Shown: one piece after another, positions 50,438 through 59,700 of the stretch | Layout: every line of letters begins with the position of its first letter | How positions within the stretch are numbered: position 1 is the stretch's first letter | Assembly: GCA_002419055.1 (NCBI GenBank) | Contig: DIFI01000017.1 | Coordinates: 182,082 to 246,081, forward strand | Length of the DNA stretch: 64,000 nucleotides | Direction of reading: 5' to 3' | Source of the DNA: Peptococcaceae bacterium UBA5752 | GTDB lineage: Bacteria > Bacillota > Dehalobacteriia > UBA4068 | Translations under genes and position numbers: made by a program | The notes under the pieces: model-generated | The model's input: the letters and a program-made list of their open reading frames with translations, nothing else | Databases searched by the model: none | What the model was told of the DNA's origin: nothing

Positions 50438-53044
50438 CTATCTCTCACTACACTTTTGGTATTCCCTGATCAGCGACTTGATACGGCATCTGCCCGTACC
50501 GGTAAATTTAATAGAAAAGCTGTCGCACCTGTTGGGCGGCAGCGGTATCTCTATGGTCTTTTCTGCGGTTGAGGAGGTAATGTTGATGCTTTTCATCAGC
50601 ACAAAATCACTGTCTACACCATGCGCCTTTTTATATATGTTCAGCATATTACCACCCAGAGGATAATACTGAGTATACACAGGCTGATATCGAATATGTA
50701 ATCTTAAATATGATTTGCGCTGCTGCGTGTCTTCATAAAACGGACATAGTTCTGCGTTCCAATTTATTATTTTATTATCACTGCCGAAACCATATATTTT
50801 ATTCGACTGCGGCGAATCACCAACAGAAAAAAGATGAACATAATCTCTATCATATCTGATTAAATAAAACAAATTTTTATCCAGGAAAGTAAAATCAGCT
50901 ATTCTTGAATCATCAATCCGCAGCCAAATACCGCGTAATGTGTCATAAACGAAGAAATCATAGTCATTGTAGTTCGATTCTCTGTTCATCGAAATATAAT
51001 ACCTGCGCCCGTCAGTTCCGGCAATACCGCCGTCATAACATACCGTACCTAAATTGTCGCTGATCAGATCGGGCGTGCCGCCGCTGTAGGCATATATGCC
51101 GTCGATACCTTTATAATATAAACAATCGTTAATGACCTGCATGGATTTATGGGCTCCCTTTTCCACACCCGCTATAGTGCCGGTCACAAGCTGAAAATTG
51201 TTCGGTTTGCTGCCGTAAAGCTTGTGCAGACACTTCTCTTTAAAGAAGCAGACATATGAATCATAGCCGATGCTGCCGGTAAAATCGCCATTACTGCCCA
51301 CCGCCACCGCGTAACTGGCCGTAGAGTCATTTGCGCCATAATCATAAAAACTCAAAGGTTTGCCAAGCGCGCTGCCATAGATGGTTCTCTCTTCATTATT
51401 CACACCCCAGAGCCTGTTATTATGTTCGCAGGCATAATCAAGCCCCGGCACTTCGCGTTTGATATAAAAGCCGTTTTGGGAATCGTAGGTGTAACCGGCG
51501 GCAGTTCCCTCTATATATGCCCAGCCATGTAGAATATAATCATAAAGATATTCACCGGGATGATCTACAGTGTCGGGATGAAGTAGACCGGTACAGTTAT
51601 CCAATGCGCCCGCGTCAAAATAAAGCGTCATTCCATCATCAGAAATACTGCGAATAACCAGCTTTTCCAGTCCCGCAACCGGTTCATCATCTTCGCGAGG
51701 TAAATTCCAGCCGGTGTACTCAGTCATTTGATAAACGGTTATCGTATCACCCGCATAAAAAGAATTAACTTTCTCTAAAGGACATGGAATGTCATAATCA
51801 AAACGCAGGTAATGTCCAACTGCCGAATAATTATCAGCATAATCAAGAAAATTTGTAAAAGTATGGTGTTTTAATTCCGGCATATTGCGAATTAAAGTAC
51901 TGCTGGTATCTGAAACTGATAACGTAATTGTTGCATTTGTTTTATTTATGGTTATTTTGGCAGTTTCACCTTGTCTGTTAATGCCGCCAACAGTGGGGAA
52001 ATACATTATCGGTTCAAAGGCGGATAAATTGCCGTTAATATCTTGATCCTCTTCATCTTCCGCTTCTTGCGTTAAAGTGTAATATAACCTGTCCGGCAAA
52101 ATCATTACTTTATCGCCGAAAGGTATCAGTTGTTTTTCTTGATCACTCAGCACATATCCGTTTAAACTGATTGCCTGCAGACAACCGGCATATTCACTTC
52201 TCCCACTACCATCTTCTAAATTTATAATATAACCGGTATAGTACGGATTCCATATATAAAACATACCTACATCTGTAAAATAGTATAAAATGCCCGCGAC
52301 CGGTGTAGTACCTGAATCCCATGCAGAACCGTTGTAAGTATAAATTTTAAATATCTTCTGCCCATTATTGGCCGCTTGACCCGGATTAGTATGGAAACAA
52401 TATTTATCTCCCGCTGCTAAATCTTCTATTCCAGCATCCGCAGGTGCGACTATTCCCATAGTTCTTAAATAACAAATACGAATAAAAGAATACACGGAAG
52501 ATATGGTACTTGGCGTGAGCATTCTAACCCAAACATAATCATTGCCATTGTAGGTATATTTAACGTCTGTTTTGGGTGCTGTGCCACCGGCGAAGTCCCA
52601 CTCCGTACCATTATATGTGCAAATTTTATTGTTTAAGTAACAAAAGAGTTTATCCCCTAACTGAGGATTAGTAATGCCGGAAGTATCATAATTGCCGGAA
52701 ATCAAACCAACCAATGCTACCTCTTCAGTCGGTATACTGTAGATCCCGCTGCCATCGGCCAGCACGCCGTCATAATAGATATTTCCTCCTTCGTCAGCGC
52801 TTTTGTAATCCACAACACAAAGCTTGTCCCGCGCATTGCAGATCGCCTGCGGATTGCTATAAGTTGTTGCGCCAAACACCTCTGTGTTTTTTCTCTGCGA
52901 AATCCAGGGGTACTCATCGGCGGACAAATTTTGACTGTCCAGCAATTCTCCGACCTTATAACGCGAGCTGTAATTGATGCCGCCGAAACCTGCCAACTGT
53001 TGTTTGCCGTTTTCCGAATTATATTTCATCTCAGACATTCTCAT
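50438..53044 (-). CDS. Large phage virion protein (868 aa)
   Basis: GGAGG lies 10 nt before the ATG. The N-terminus (GGINYSSRYKVGELLDSQNL then EYPWISQRKN) resembles proteins that start with a DNA-stabilisation or tail-neck role. The N-terminal half includes two YNGxxW/WDxGTxP insert-like modules (TYNGTEW; TYNGSAWDSGTTPVAGILYY). The C-terminal half, HNNRLWGVNNEERTIYGSAL through KLYGSKPNNFQLVTGTIAGV, has a propeller-like pattern common in Firmicute prophage proteins. Exact virion position unknown. Confidence 0.7.
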   Translation of the reverse strand: MRMSEMKYNSENGKQQLAGFGGINYSSRYKVGELLDSQNLSADEYPWISQRKNTEVFGATTYSNPQAICNARDKLCVVDYKSADEGGNIYYDGVLADGSGIYSIPTEEVALVGLISGNYDTSGITNPQLGDKLFCYLNNKICTYNGTEWDFAGGTAPKTDVKYTYNGNDYVWVRMLTPSTISSVYSFIRICYLRTMGIVAPADAGIEDLAAGDKYCFHTNPGQAANNGQKIFKIYTYNGSAWDSGTTPVAGILYYFTDVGMFYIWNPYYTGYIINLEDGSGRSEYAGCLQAISLNGYVLSDQEKQLIPFGDKVMILPDRLYYTLTQEAEDEEDQDINGNLSAFEPIMYFPTVGGINRQGETAKITINKTNATITLSVSDTSSTLIRNMPELKHHTFTNFLDYADNYSAVGHYLRFDYDIPCPLEKVNSFYAGDTITVYQMTEYTGWNLPREDDEPVAGLEKLVIRSISDDGMTLYFDAGALDNCTGLLHPDTVDHPGEYLYDYILHGWAYIEGTAAGYTYDSQNGFYIKREVPGLDYACEHNNRLWGVNNEERTIYGSALGKPLSFYDYGANDSTASYAVAVGSNGDFTGSIGYDSYVCFFKEKCLHKLYGSKPNNFQLVTGTIAGVEKGAHKSMQVINDCLYYKGIDGIYAYSGGTPDLISDNLGTVCYDGGIAGTDGRRYYISMNRESNYNDYDFFVYDTLRGIWLRIDDSRIADFTFLDKNLFYLIRYDRDYVHLFSVGDSPQSNKIYGFGSDNKIINWNAELCPFYEDTQQRKSYLRLHIRYQPVYTQYYPLGGNMLNIYKKAHGVDSDFVLMKSINITSSTAEKTIEIPLPPNRCDSFSIKFTGTGRCRIKSLIREYQKCSER

Positions 53045-53133
53045 AATTATCTAACCTCCAAATTTCCGATTACAAATGTAACAGCGGCTTCTTTAGCTGC
53101 CGCTCCGCCGCTGCCTGCTATACAGCCTAATAC

Positions 53134-53313
53134 TTACAACCCGCTTCTTTTGATCCAGCCCAATACCCCCGCCTCGGCGCCGCAAAACGCATAAAAGCCG
53201 GTTACCAAATCGCCGGGCACGGATTGATAAAGGAAAAACGCAATAGTCATGGCAACTGTAAACATTGCCGCAGCCGCCAAAATGCCGATTATCACTTTTT
53301 TAGAAAATTTCAT
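53134..53313 (-). CDS. Small phage membrane protein (59 aa)
   Basis: Starts MKFSKKVIIGILAAAAMFTV (GGGAG, 8 nt): two hydrophobic stretches, the second reading FYAFCGAEAGVLGWIKRSG. Located just downstream of the holin-like genes and likely part of the lysis module. Confidence 0.6.
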   Translation of the reverse strand: MKFSKKVIIGILAAAAMFTVAMTIAFFLYQSVPGDLVTGFYAFCGAEAGVLGWIKRSGL

Positions 53314-53473
53314 CGCCATCACTCCCGCAAAAAAACAGCCACCCAAGGTTAGGCTGTCTAACAATCAGTTATATTGTCGAAACCATTTACAACGTAAAAC
53401 AAGTGTGATGTAATAAAGGTGTGCTTTAAACAGCACCTTTTGCCAATTTAAATGTCTAAGAACCTCCTCGCAT

Positions 53474-53500
53474 AGACCCGCCGGACAAGGCGGGTCTTTT
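53474..53500 (+). terminator. Hairpin between lysis and virion genes
   Basis: AGACCCGCC/GGCGGGTCT 9-bp stem with TTTT on the plus strand only. On the transcribed minus strand it lacks a T-run, so it may act as a weak or leaky barrier or an mRNA end. Confidence 0.45.
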
Positions 53501-53510
53501 GCTGTAAAGT

Positions 53511-53762
53511 TTACTCAGTTGTGGTCGCCTTAACCGCCGTTACCGCCTCCTCGACTGCCGTGGCCGCCTTTGCCACAGATGCCGCATCAATCTTGCCTTC
53601 GGTTGCTATGTAGGTTATTACCGATGCTGCTGCCGTCACAGCACCGGCAAGGGTGCTGATAATGCCCTCGTCAAGACCAAAGGCCATCGCTAAACCGCTG
53701 ACGATACCCACTATTGCCGCCCAAAGCTTGCGGCTGGATAACTTCTTTATTACTGTTTGCAT
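53511..53762 (-). CDS. Phage holin-like protein
   Basis: 83 aa behind AAGGAGG (8 nt). SSRKLWAAIVGIVSGLAMAF and ISTLAGAVTAAASVITYIA are two membrane helices with a charged start and an Ala/Glu-rich tail. The pattern matches small prophage holins, which permeabilise the membrane for the endolysin. Position two genes after the endolysin supports this. Confidence 0.75.
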   Translation of the reverse strand: MQTVIKKLSSRKLWAAIVGIVSGLAMAFGLDEGIISTLAGAVTAAASVITYIATEGKIDAASVAKAATAVEEAVTAVKATTTE

Positions 53763-53775
53763 TAATTTTGCCTCC

Positions 53776-54105
53776 TTATATCTTGGTTGTTTCTTTTGCG
53801 CCGATCTCGCGCAGAAATTTTTCGTATTCCTCTTGCGCCGCCTGCGCCTTCACGCGCGCCCGCACCAACTCGCCGTTGCACTTGCCCTGCTGCACCGCCA
53901 AGGCCGTCGCGTCGGATAAATCCAGCGCTGCCGACTGCATCTGCATGGATAAGATACTTTCCTTCGCCCGCAACTCGGCGCGTTGATCATTTTTAGCCTT
54001 TTCCGCTGACCGCTCGCGCCGCTCGATCGTCGCCCTTGCCTCAATGATCGTAACCAAAACCAGCACCGCGCCGGAAATTATTTCTCCTATGTATGCAGCC
54101 ATCAT
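53776..54105 (-). CDS. Phage membrane/coiled-coil protein, holin-associated
   Basis: 109 aa. One N-terminal membrane helix (IGEIISGAVLVLVTIIEA), then a charged coiled coil (RRERSAEKAKNDQRAELRA; QAAQEEYEKFLREIG). Such proteins often sit beside holin genes in Clostridia prophages and may be an antiholin or spanin-like helper. Two adjacent ATGs (54105, 54102) are both possible starts. Confidence 0.68.
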   Translation of the reverse strand: MMAAYIGEIISGAVLVLVTIIEARATIERRERSAEKAKNDQRAELRAKESILSMQMQSAALDLSDATALAVQQGKCNGELVRARVKAQAAQEEYEKFLREIGAKETTKI

Positions 54106-54233
54106 ATTTACCCCTTTACCCGTTATTTAGTTTTTTTCGGAACCGTTGCGCCGCTTTAGCGCCATATAAAAAAGGCCGCCGTCTCCGCCGCCTTTACCTA
54201 TGCTTCCGCTTTTCGTCTGTGCCCGCCGCCGCC

Positions 54234-54842
54234 TTACTTGCTGACCACTACGTTTGTGCCGTCCCAGCCGACCTTAAACCCCAGCGCCTCCAGTAACTTG
54301 CGCGCCGCGGTATAGTTGATGCCGTCGCTGATAAACCCGTCTACCGAAATCCGCTTTTTATCGGGCAGTACAAATTTAACTTTGGTAATCTCCATTTCTT
54401 CTTCGACCTCCTCTACTTCGCCGGTTTGTCCGACTATGCCCAGCACCATACAGGGGTTAACCGCTGTGCTGCCGTCGTCGGGCTTTTTGCGGAACTCCAG
54501 ATGCAGATGGCCGCCGGTCACCTGGCCGGTCGCCCCCTGTTGACCGATCACCGCGTCCGCAGCCACTAATTTGCCTCTTGTCAGCTTTGATCTCGCCGCC
54601 ATATGGCAATAGATGGCAGTCAATCCCGATTCCGCGCCTTTGATCTTGACATAATAGCCCCAGCCGTCGCTGTCGTAGCTGTTAGCCGTCACCTGCCCCG
54701 CCTCGCAGGCAACGATCGTCTTATCTGTTATACCGACAAAATCGCAGCCGGTATGGTAGCCGTACTTGTAAGTAACGCCGGCAGGCGGCTTAGTACCGAA
54801 CAGCTTGGTTATCTTGCACCTACCCTTATAAGGTAATCTCAT
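54234..54842 (-). CDS. M23-family endolysin
   Basis: 202 aa from the ATG at 54842 (AGGGGGTG, 6 nt). The M23 metallopeptidase domain covers residues 10-125, with zinc ligands in HTGCDF (HxxxD) and HLHLE (HxH). It cleaves peptidoglycan peptide bridges. A Val/Glu-rich linker leads to a C-terminal domain with VDGFISDGINYTAARKLLEA that resembles copper-amine-oxidase-N-like wall-binding modules. No signal peptide, consistent with holin-dependent export. Confidence 0.88.
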   Translation of the reverse strand: MRLPYKGRCKITKLFGTKPPAGVTYKYGYHTGCDFVGITDKTIVACEAGQVTANSYDSDGWGYYVKIKGAESGLTAIYCHMAARSKLTRGKLVAADAVIGQQGATGQVTGGHLHLEFRKKPDDGSTAVNPCMVLGIVGQTGEVEEVEEEMEITKVKFVLPDKKRISVDGFISDGINYTAARKLLEALGFKVGWDGTNVVVSK

Positions 54843-54860
54843 CTGTCTCACCCCCTATCA

Positions 54861-55070
54861 TTACTGTTCTGCCGGAACATAATTGGGATTTGCCACAATC
54901 GCCCCGTCAACGATCATATCCTGCTGGACAACCGGATCGAGCTCGGTATCAATCAATTCGAGGTTTGGCTCTCCGTATATTACCCCATTCATCAAAATTC
55001 CGTTTTCTACAGCCTCCGCCGTGTCACTCTTGTCAATAACAATGTTTTCCCTTAAAATCACCTTTTGCAT
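54861..55070 (-). CDS. Small phage protein (69 aa)
   Basis: MQKVILRENIVIDKSDTAEA, then an acidic, Ile/Val-rich segment ending ANPNYVPAEQ. AAGGAGG precedes the ATG. It sits between fibre and lysis genes, where small tail-chaperone-like proteins are common. No family assigned. Confidence 0.62.
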   Translation of the reverse strand: MQKVILRENIVIDKSDTAEAVENGILMNGVIYGEPNLELIDTELDPVVQQDMIVDGAIVANPNYVPAEQ

Positions 55071-55095
55071 TTTAAACTTCCTCCTTTTTATATAA

Positions 55096-56787
55096 TTAAG
55101 CTGCCGTTACAGTAAGTGCGCACTGTACATAGTCGTAGGTTGAATTAACTGCGCTCAGGTTCACAGCTATATTCACTTTTTGGGTTACTCCCGTCAAAAC
55201 GCATCCGTAATACTGCTGTGTTGGATTTGATGTATCCCATGAACTGCTGCCGGTCTTTATAGCTACACCGGTTGGAGCTGAGACAAGAGTAAATATGATA
55301 TTTTCATAGGCGGTGCTTGTCCCGCCCCTGATAATAAGAATAATCTCTCCATTACTGTTACAAGCCCATGTGCAATCGGCTTGGGTAAAATAAGTCGATG
55401 TTGCGTATGTGCCAGAGAATGAAAGAGTTCCTAATAAATCTAGTATGTAAGGACTTAAATCAAATTCTTCTTCAACAACAGGTAAGACAGGAACGGCAGG
55501 TGTATATACATCTATCGTATCACCGCCCGTACCTGCTTCTTTTGCAACACCTACTATACTTAGCATTTGTGAAATTGTTAAGATTACAGAAGTACCTTGA
55601 CTAGAACTACCCACATCTTGATAAGCTACAAGAACACTTGTTGAAGATAGTACTGCAGCCGAAATATCGCTTGTGCCTGCACTTTCAAAAACCACAGGGG
55701 TTCCTACTGTTATTGTAGTTCCTGAAATTGTTAAGATTATAGCAGTTCCATAACTAGAATTACCGACATCACTATAGGCAACTAAAACACTTATTGCTGA
55801 CAATAGCACTGCTGAAATATTTAATGTACTTGCACTTTCAAAAACTACAGGGGTTCCTACTGTTATTGTAGTTCCTGAAATTGTTAAGATTATAGCAGTT
55901 CCATAATATGAATTATTGACATCACGATAGGCAATTAAAACACTCGTAGAAGATAACTTAGTAGCTGAAATATTATAAGAAATTGCACTTTCAAAAACAA
56001 CAGGAGTCCCAGCAGTAATTGTAGTTCCTGAAATTGTTAAGACTACTGCAGTATCATAATATGAATTACCATTATCGCTATAAGCAATTAATACACTTGT
56101 TGCTGATAATACCGTAGCTGAAATATACTGAGTACTTGCACTTTCAAAAACAACAGGAGTACCAGCAGTAATTGTAGTTCCTGAAATTGTTAAGATTATA
56201 GCAGTTCCATAATTAGAATTACCATTATCACGATAGGCAACTAAAACACTTGTTGCTGATAATAGCACTGCTGAAATATATGTTGTACTTGCACTTTCAA
56301 AAACTACAGGGGTTCCTACTGTTATTGTAGTTCCTGAAATTGTTAAGACTACAGCAGTTCCATAGCCAGAATTACCTCCATCTTGATAAGATACAAGAAC
56401 GCTTGTTGAGGATAGAGCCACGGCTGAACAATAGACTATAGCTGCACTTTCAAAAACAACAGGAGTACCAGAAGTAATTGTAGCTCCTGAAATTGTTAAG
56501 ACTACCGCAGTTCCATAGCCAGAATTACTGTTATCACGATAGGCTACTAAAACACTTGTTGCTGATAATACCGTAGCTGAAATATATGATGTACTTCCAC
56601 TTTCAAAAACAACGGCAGAACCTGCGCTTGGCCTTTGTACCTTGTTTTTTACTATCTCATCAGCATCCTCATTAATAAAGCTCACAAAATCCCCAGCGGA
56701 TATAGTTTCTCCCGCTGCAACCAAGTAGCTTTCGACAATGCCGTTGATCTTGGCACCGCCTCCGCCGCATCTGTTAACTAATGGCAT
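55096..56787 (-). CDS. Phage fibre-associated propeller-like protein
   Basis: 563 aa. The ATG overlaps the TAA of the fibre gene by one base, so it is translationally coupled. Residues 59-408 are seven tandem repeats of 51 residues (VVFESA....ISA..LS.TSVLVAY.D.GNS.YGTA..LTISG), as expected for a seven-bladed beta-propeller. A C-terminal 110-residue beta domain follows. Probably a receptor-binding or fibre-tip protein. Confidence 0.75.
   Translation of the reverse strand: MPLVNRCGGGGAKINGIVESYLVAAGETISAGDFVSFINEDADEIVKNKVQRPSAGSAVVFESGSTSYISATVLSATSVLVAYRDNSNSGYGTAVVLTISGATITSGTPVVFESAAIVYCSAVALSSTSVLVSYQDGGNSGYGTAVVLTISGTTITVGTPVVFESASTTYISAVLLSATSVLVAYRDNGNSNYGTAIILTISGTTITAGTPVVFESASTQYISATVLSATSVLIAYSDNGNSYYDTAVVLTISGTTITAGTPVVFESAISYNISATKLSSTSVLIAYRDVNNSYYGTAIILTISGTTITVGTPVVFESASTLNISAVLLSAISVLVAYSDVGNSSYGTAIILTISGTTITVGTPVVFESAGTSDISAAVLSSTSVLVAYQDVGSSSQGTSVILTISQMLSIVGVAKEAGTGGDTIDVYTPAVPVLPVVEEEFDLSPYILDLLGTLSFSGTYATSTYFTQADCTWACNSNGEIILIIRGGTSTAYENIIFTLVSAPTGVAIKTGSSSWDTSNPTQQYYGCVLTGVTQKVNIAVNLSAVNSTYDYVQCALTVTAA
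55564..56613. repeat. Seven tandem 153-bp coding repeats
   Basis: In-frame repeats encoding the propeller blades of the 563-aa protein. Neighbouring units are highly similar at DNA level (e.g. CTGAAATTGTTAAGA recurs in each on the plus strand), so unit number may change by recombination. Confidence 0.85.
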
Positions 56788-59700
56788 TACAAATCCCCCC
56801 TAACAATAAAGGTTACAGGTATATCAATCGTCGGCTTGTCCCCGTAAGCCAAAAGTATGAGGCTGCCAGCAGATTGCGTACCGCCAATGATATTTGCTGC
56901 TTGAAGTGCCGCTAACTGCGCGGCGGTAATACTGCTACCCGGCAGCAATTCCACCGGGCTTGTCGCGGTAATATTTGAGTTAGAGTAACTATAGCTATAG
57001 GGAACGCTGGTGCCTGTCCACGACGCTGCCGCAAGTGTGGCAGTTGCGGAAGACGACTGAAAAGGTATAGTTTTAGAGTCATATAGAAGATTAGCACCAC
57101 CTAGCTGTAAGGCTTTTTCGGCAGTGCCGCCAATTAAAATTGTATAGTTTCCGTCATCTTGAGCCTGTAACTTTTGTCCGACGAATAATGTATTTACATT
57201 TAAACTACCGGCTGTTACCAGATTACCCGCCCAATCTACGACAAGGGCATTACTGCGGCTTGAATCTCCTGTACCGTTGCCGATAATAAAGGCATGATCA
57301 GTATTCACTTTGCTAGTGCCTGTACCTTGCGCTACATTATATTGACCGATTACAGTTTGACCATAACCTTGCGCTATTGTATATCTATTTTGTGCATGAG
57401 AAGCTAGGCCGCTTGCCGTTGTACTATCTCCCTCTGAATGTGAATAATTTCCTGATGCATCACAACCATTTCCCTCAGTATGCGAACCTTCTCCAGATGC
57501 TTCACTGCCATAACCTTCTGCATGTGAAGCATTTCCGGAAGCCGTTGTACTATCTCCCTCTGAATGTGAGGCAGGTCCAGAAGCAGTTGTCCATTCACCC
57601 TCTGAATGTGCCGACCTATTTGAAGCCGTACTTCGTCCCTCGGCATGTGAGCTATATCCTGACGCTTCGCTCCATTGGCCCTCTGCATGTGAGTAATCTC
57701 CAGTTGCCTTTGTTGTATCTCCTTCACAGAAGGATCTTGAACCCTGTGCGCCCCATGTATTATCAGTAGTATAAGATAAATCAACAGCCTTTGTACCCAG
57801 CGTCGGCCTTGTTGAGCCATTATCCAAGGCATATCCGCTACCACTTGCCAATAGTTTACCGACAGTCGCTCCTGAGGCTACACCAGCCAACTTTGTTTTC
57901 TCTGTTGCGGTATAAGCCTTATTGGTTGTGCCATCCGTAATTGTATCGGCGCTCTGTATACCCGTATGATTGGTTCTGCTCAAATAATAACTTGCGGCAT
58001 TTCCGCCCAAAGCCTCGGCATTCTCCGCGCTGTCTACTTTGCCGTCGTTGTCGGTATCGTAGACAGATTTGAGCATATCGCCGCCGCCCGCCGCACTGAC
58101 GCTGTCGTCAACATACTTTTTGTTTGCCACTTCATAATTGCCGGTCGGCGCGGACGAAGGCGTAACCGGGAAGCTGGAAAATGACTTTACTCCCGCCACC
58201 GTTTCAGCGCCTGTTTTTTGCAGATAATTACTTAAATCTTGGTCGCCGGTGTTAGTGCCGGATAAGTTGCTGCCCGTAACTGTTCCCGTCGCTACAAGAT
58301 TTCCTGCCCAATCCACCGTAAGAGCATTACTGCGGTTATCCACCGTACCATTGCCTACAATAAAGGCATGATCTGTGCTAGCTTTACTGTCTGTTAACCC
58401 TTGCGCTATGTTATATTCACCTATAGCAGTCTGTGACAGTCCTTGAGCAACCGTATTGTTATTTTGAGCATGGGAATTATCTCCGATTGCATCTGTATGG
58501 CTTCCTTCTGCATGAGAATTAGCACCAATTGCGTTGACATGATACCCTTCTGAATGTGAATAAATACCGCTTGCGGTGGAGGAATATCCCTCTGCGTAAG
58601 AGTAGTTACCAGTTGCACCATAAAAATCATGGTTTGGGTAAGATAAATCAACAGCCTTTGTACCCAACGCCGGCCTTGTTGAGCCGTTTTCTACGGCATA
58701 ACCGCCTCCGCTTGCCAGCAATTTACCAACAGTCGCACCCGCAGCAATACCGCTCAACTTTGTCTTTTCCGTTGCAGTATAAGCCTTGTTAGTCGTGCCA
58801 TCTGTTATGATGTCCGCACTATGAGTAGAGGGGTGAATATAGTTATTTGCACCCGCAGCAATACCAGAAAGCTTGCTAAAATCTTCATGTGATATTAATC
58901 CGTCACTTGTAGCAGTAGCAAGTGCTTCTATTTGACCCAGAGTATCCCAAATAGTACCCGTCCAGGCGTAGTTCATGCCCGTATCTGTTATATTATAGAC
59001 ATCGCCAACAGTAAGCCCCATAGTAGGCAAATCACCATAAGTAGAGACTGAACCTTTAAAATGATAAACGGCAGACAATTTATTATCCACTTCGGTTTTT
59101 GTATAAGCATCAGTGATACCGTACCCCGAAATACTTGTCGGCTTATTCAATATCTGAGCGTCACCACTTACGGCACTCCAGTCAGATTGAACGTTTACTT
59201 CTGCTCCTGCTTCTATCCCCGACAGTTTGGTTTTCTCAGTAGCCGTGTATGCCTTGTTTGTCGTGCCGTCTGTAATCGTATCGGCGCTTTGTGTACCCGT
59301 GTGCATAGTACGATCTAAATAAAGGCTTGGAAGTTCCCCCCCTAATTTCTCCGCGTCATCCACAACACCGTCACCGTCGGTGTCATATACTGATTTAAGC
59401 ATATCGCCTGAATCAAATTTTTTCCAAGCGCTCCAAGTGCCGTCAATACTTTTTCTATGATATACTTCACCTTCAGCCGTTATCGCAATCTCTGTAATAA
59501 ATGACATTCCGGCTAAATTATCCTCTTCAGCTACATATACTATCCCATCAGTACTACTGGGAATATTTGTACAACTGGTAATATACCAGTAAATTCCTGA
59601 ACCATTAGAGATAGTATTAAGATCAGATAAGTAGGATGATGCTCTAAATGCCCCCACGTCGGCCGCAGCTAAAGTAATATTGGCAGACAAAGCCTTGCCG

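Noticed and set aside
57404..57844. 146-aa minus-strand frame inside the tail-fibre gene
   Set aside because: It is an out-of-frame reading of the repeat region, with biased Arg/Gln/Met content caused by the repeats.
57380..58620. Regularly spaced similar units that could be mistaken for a CRISPR array
   Set aside because: They are in-frame coding repeats of the tail fibre (SHAEG motif) with degenerate rather than identical repeats and no unique spacers.
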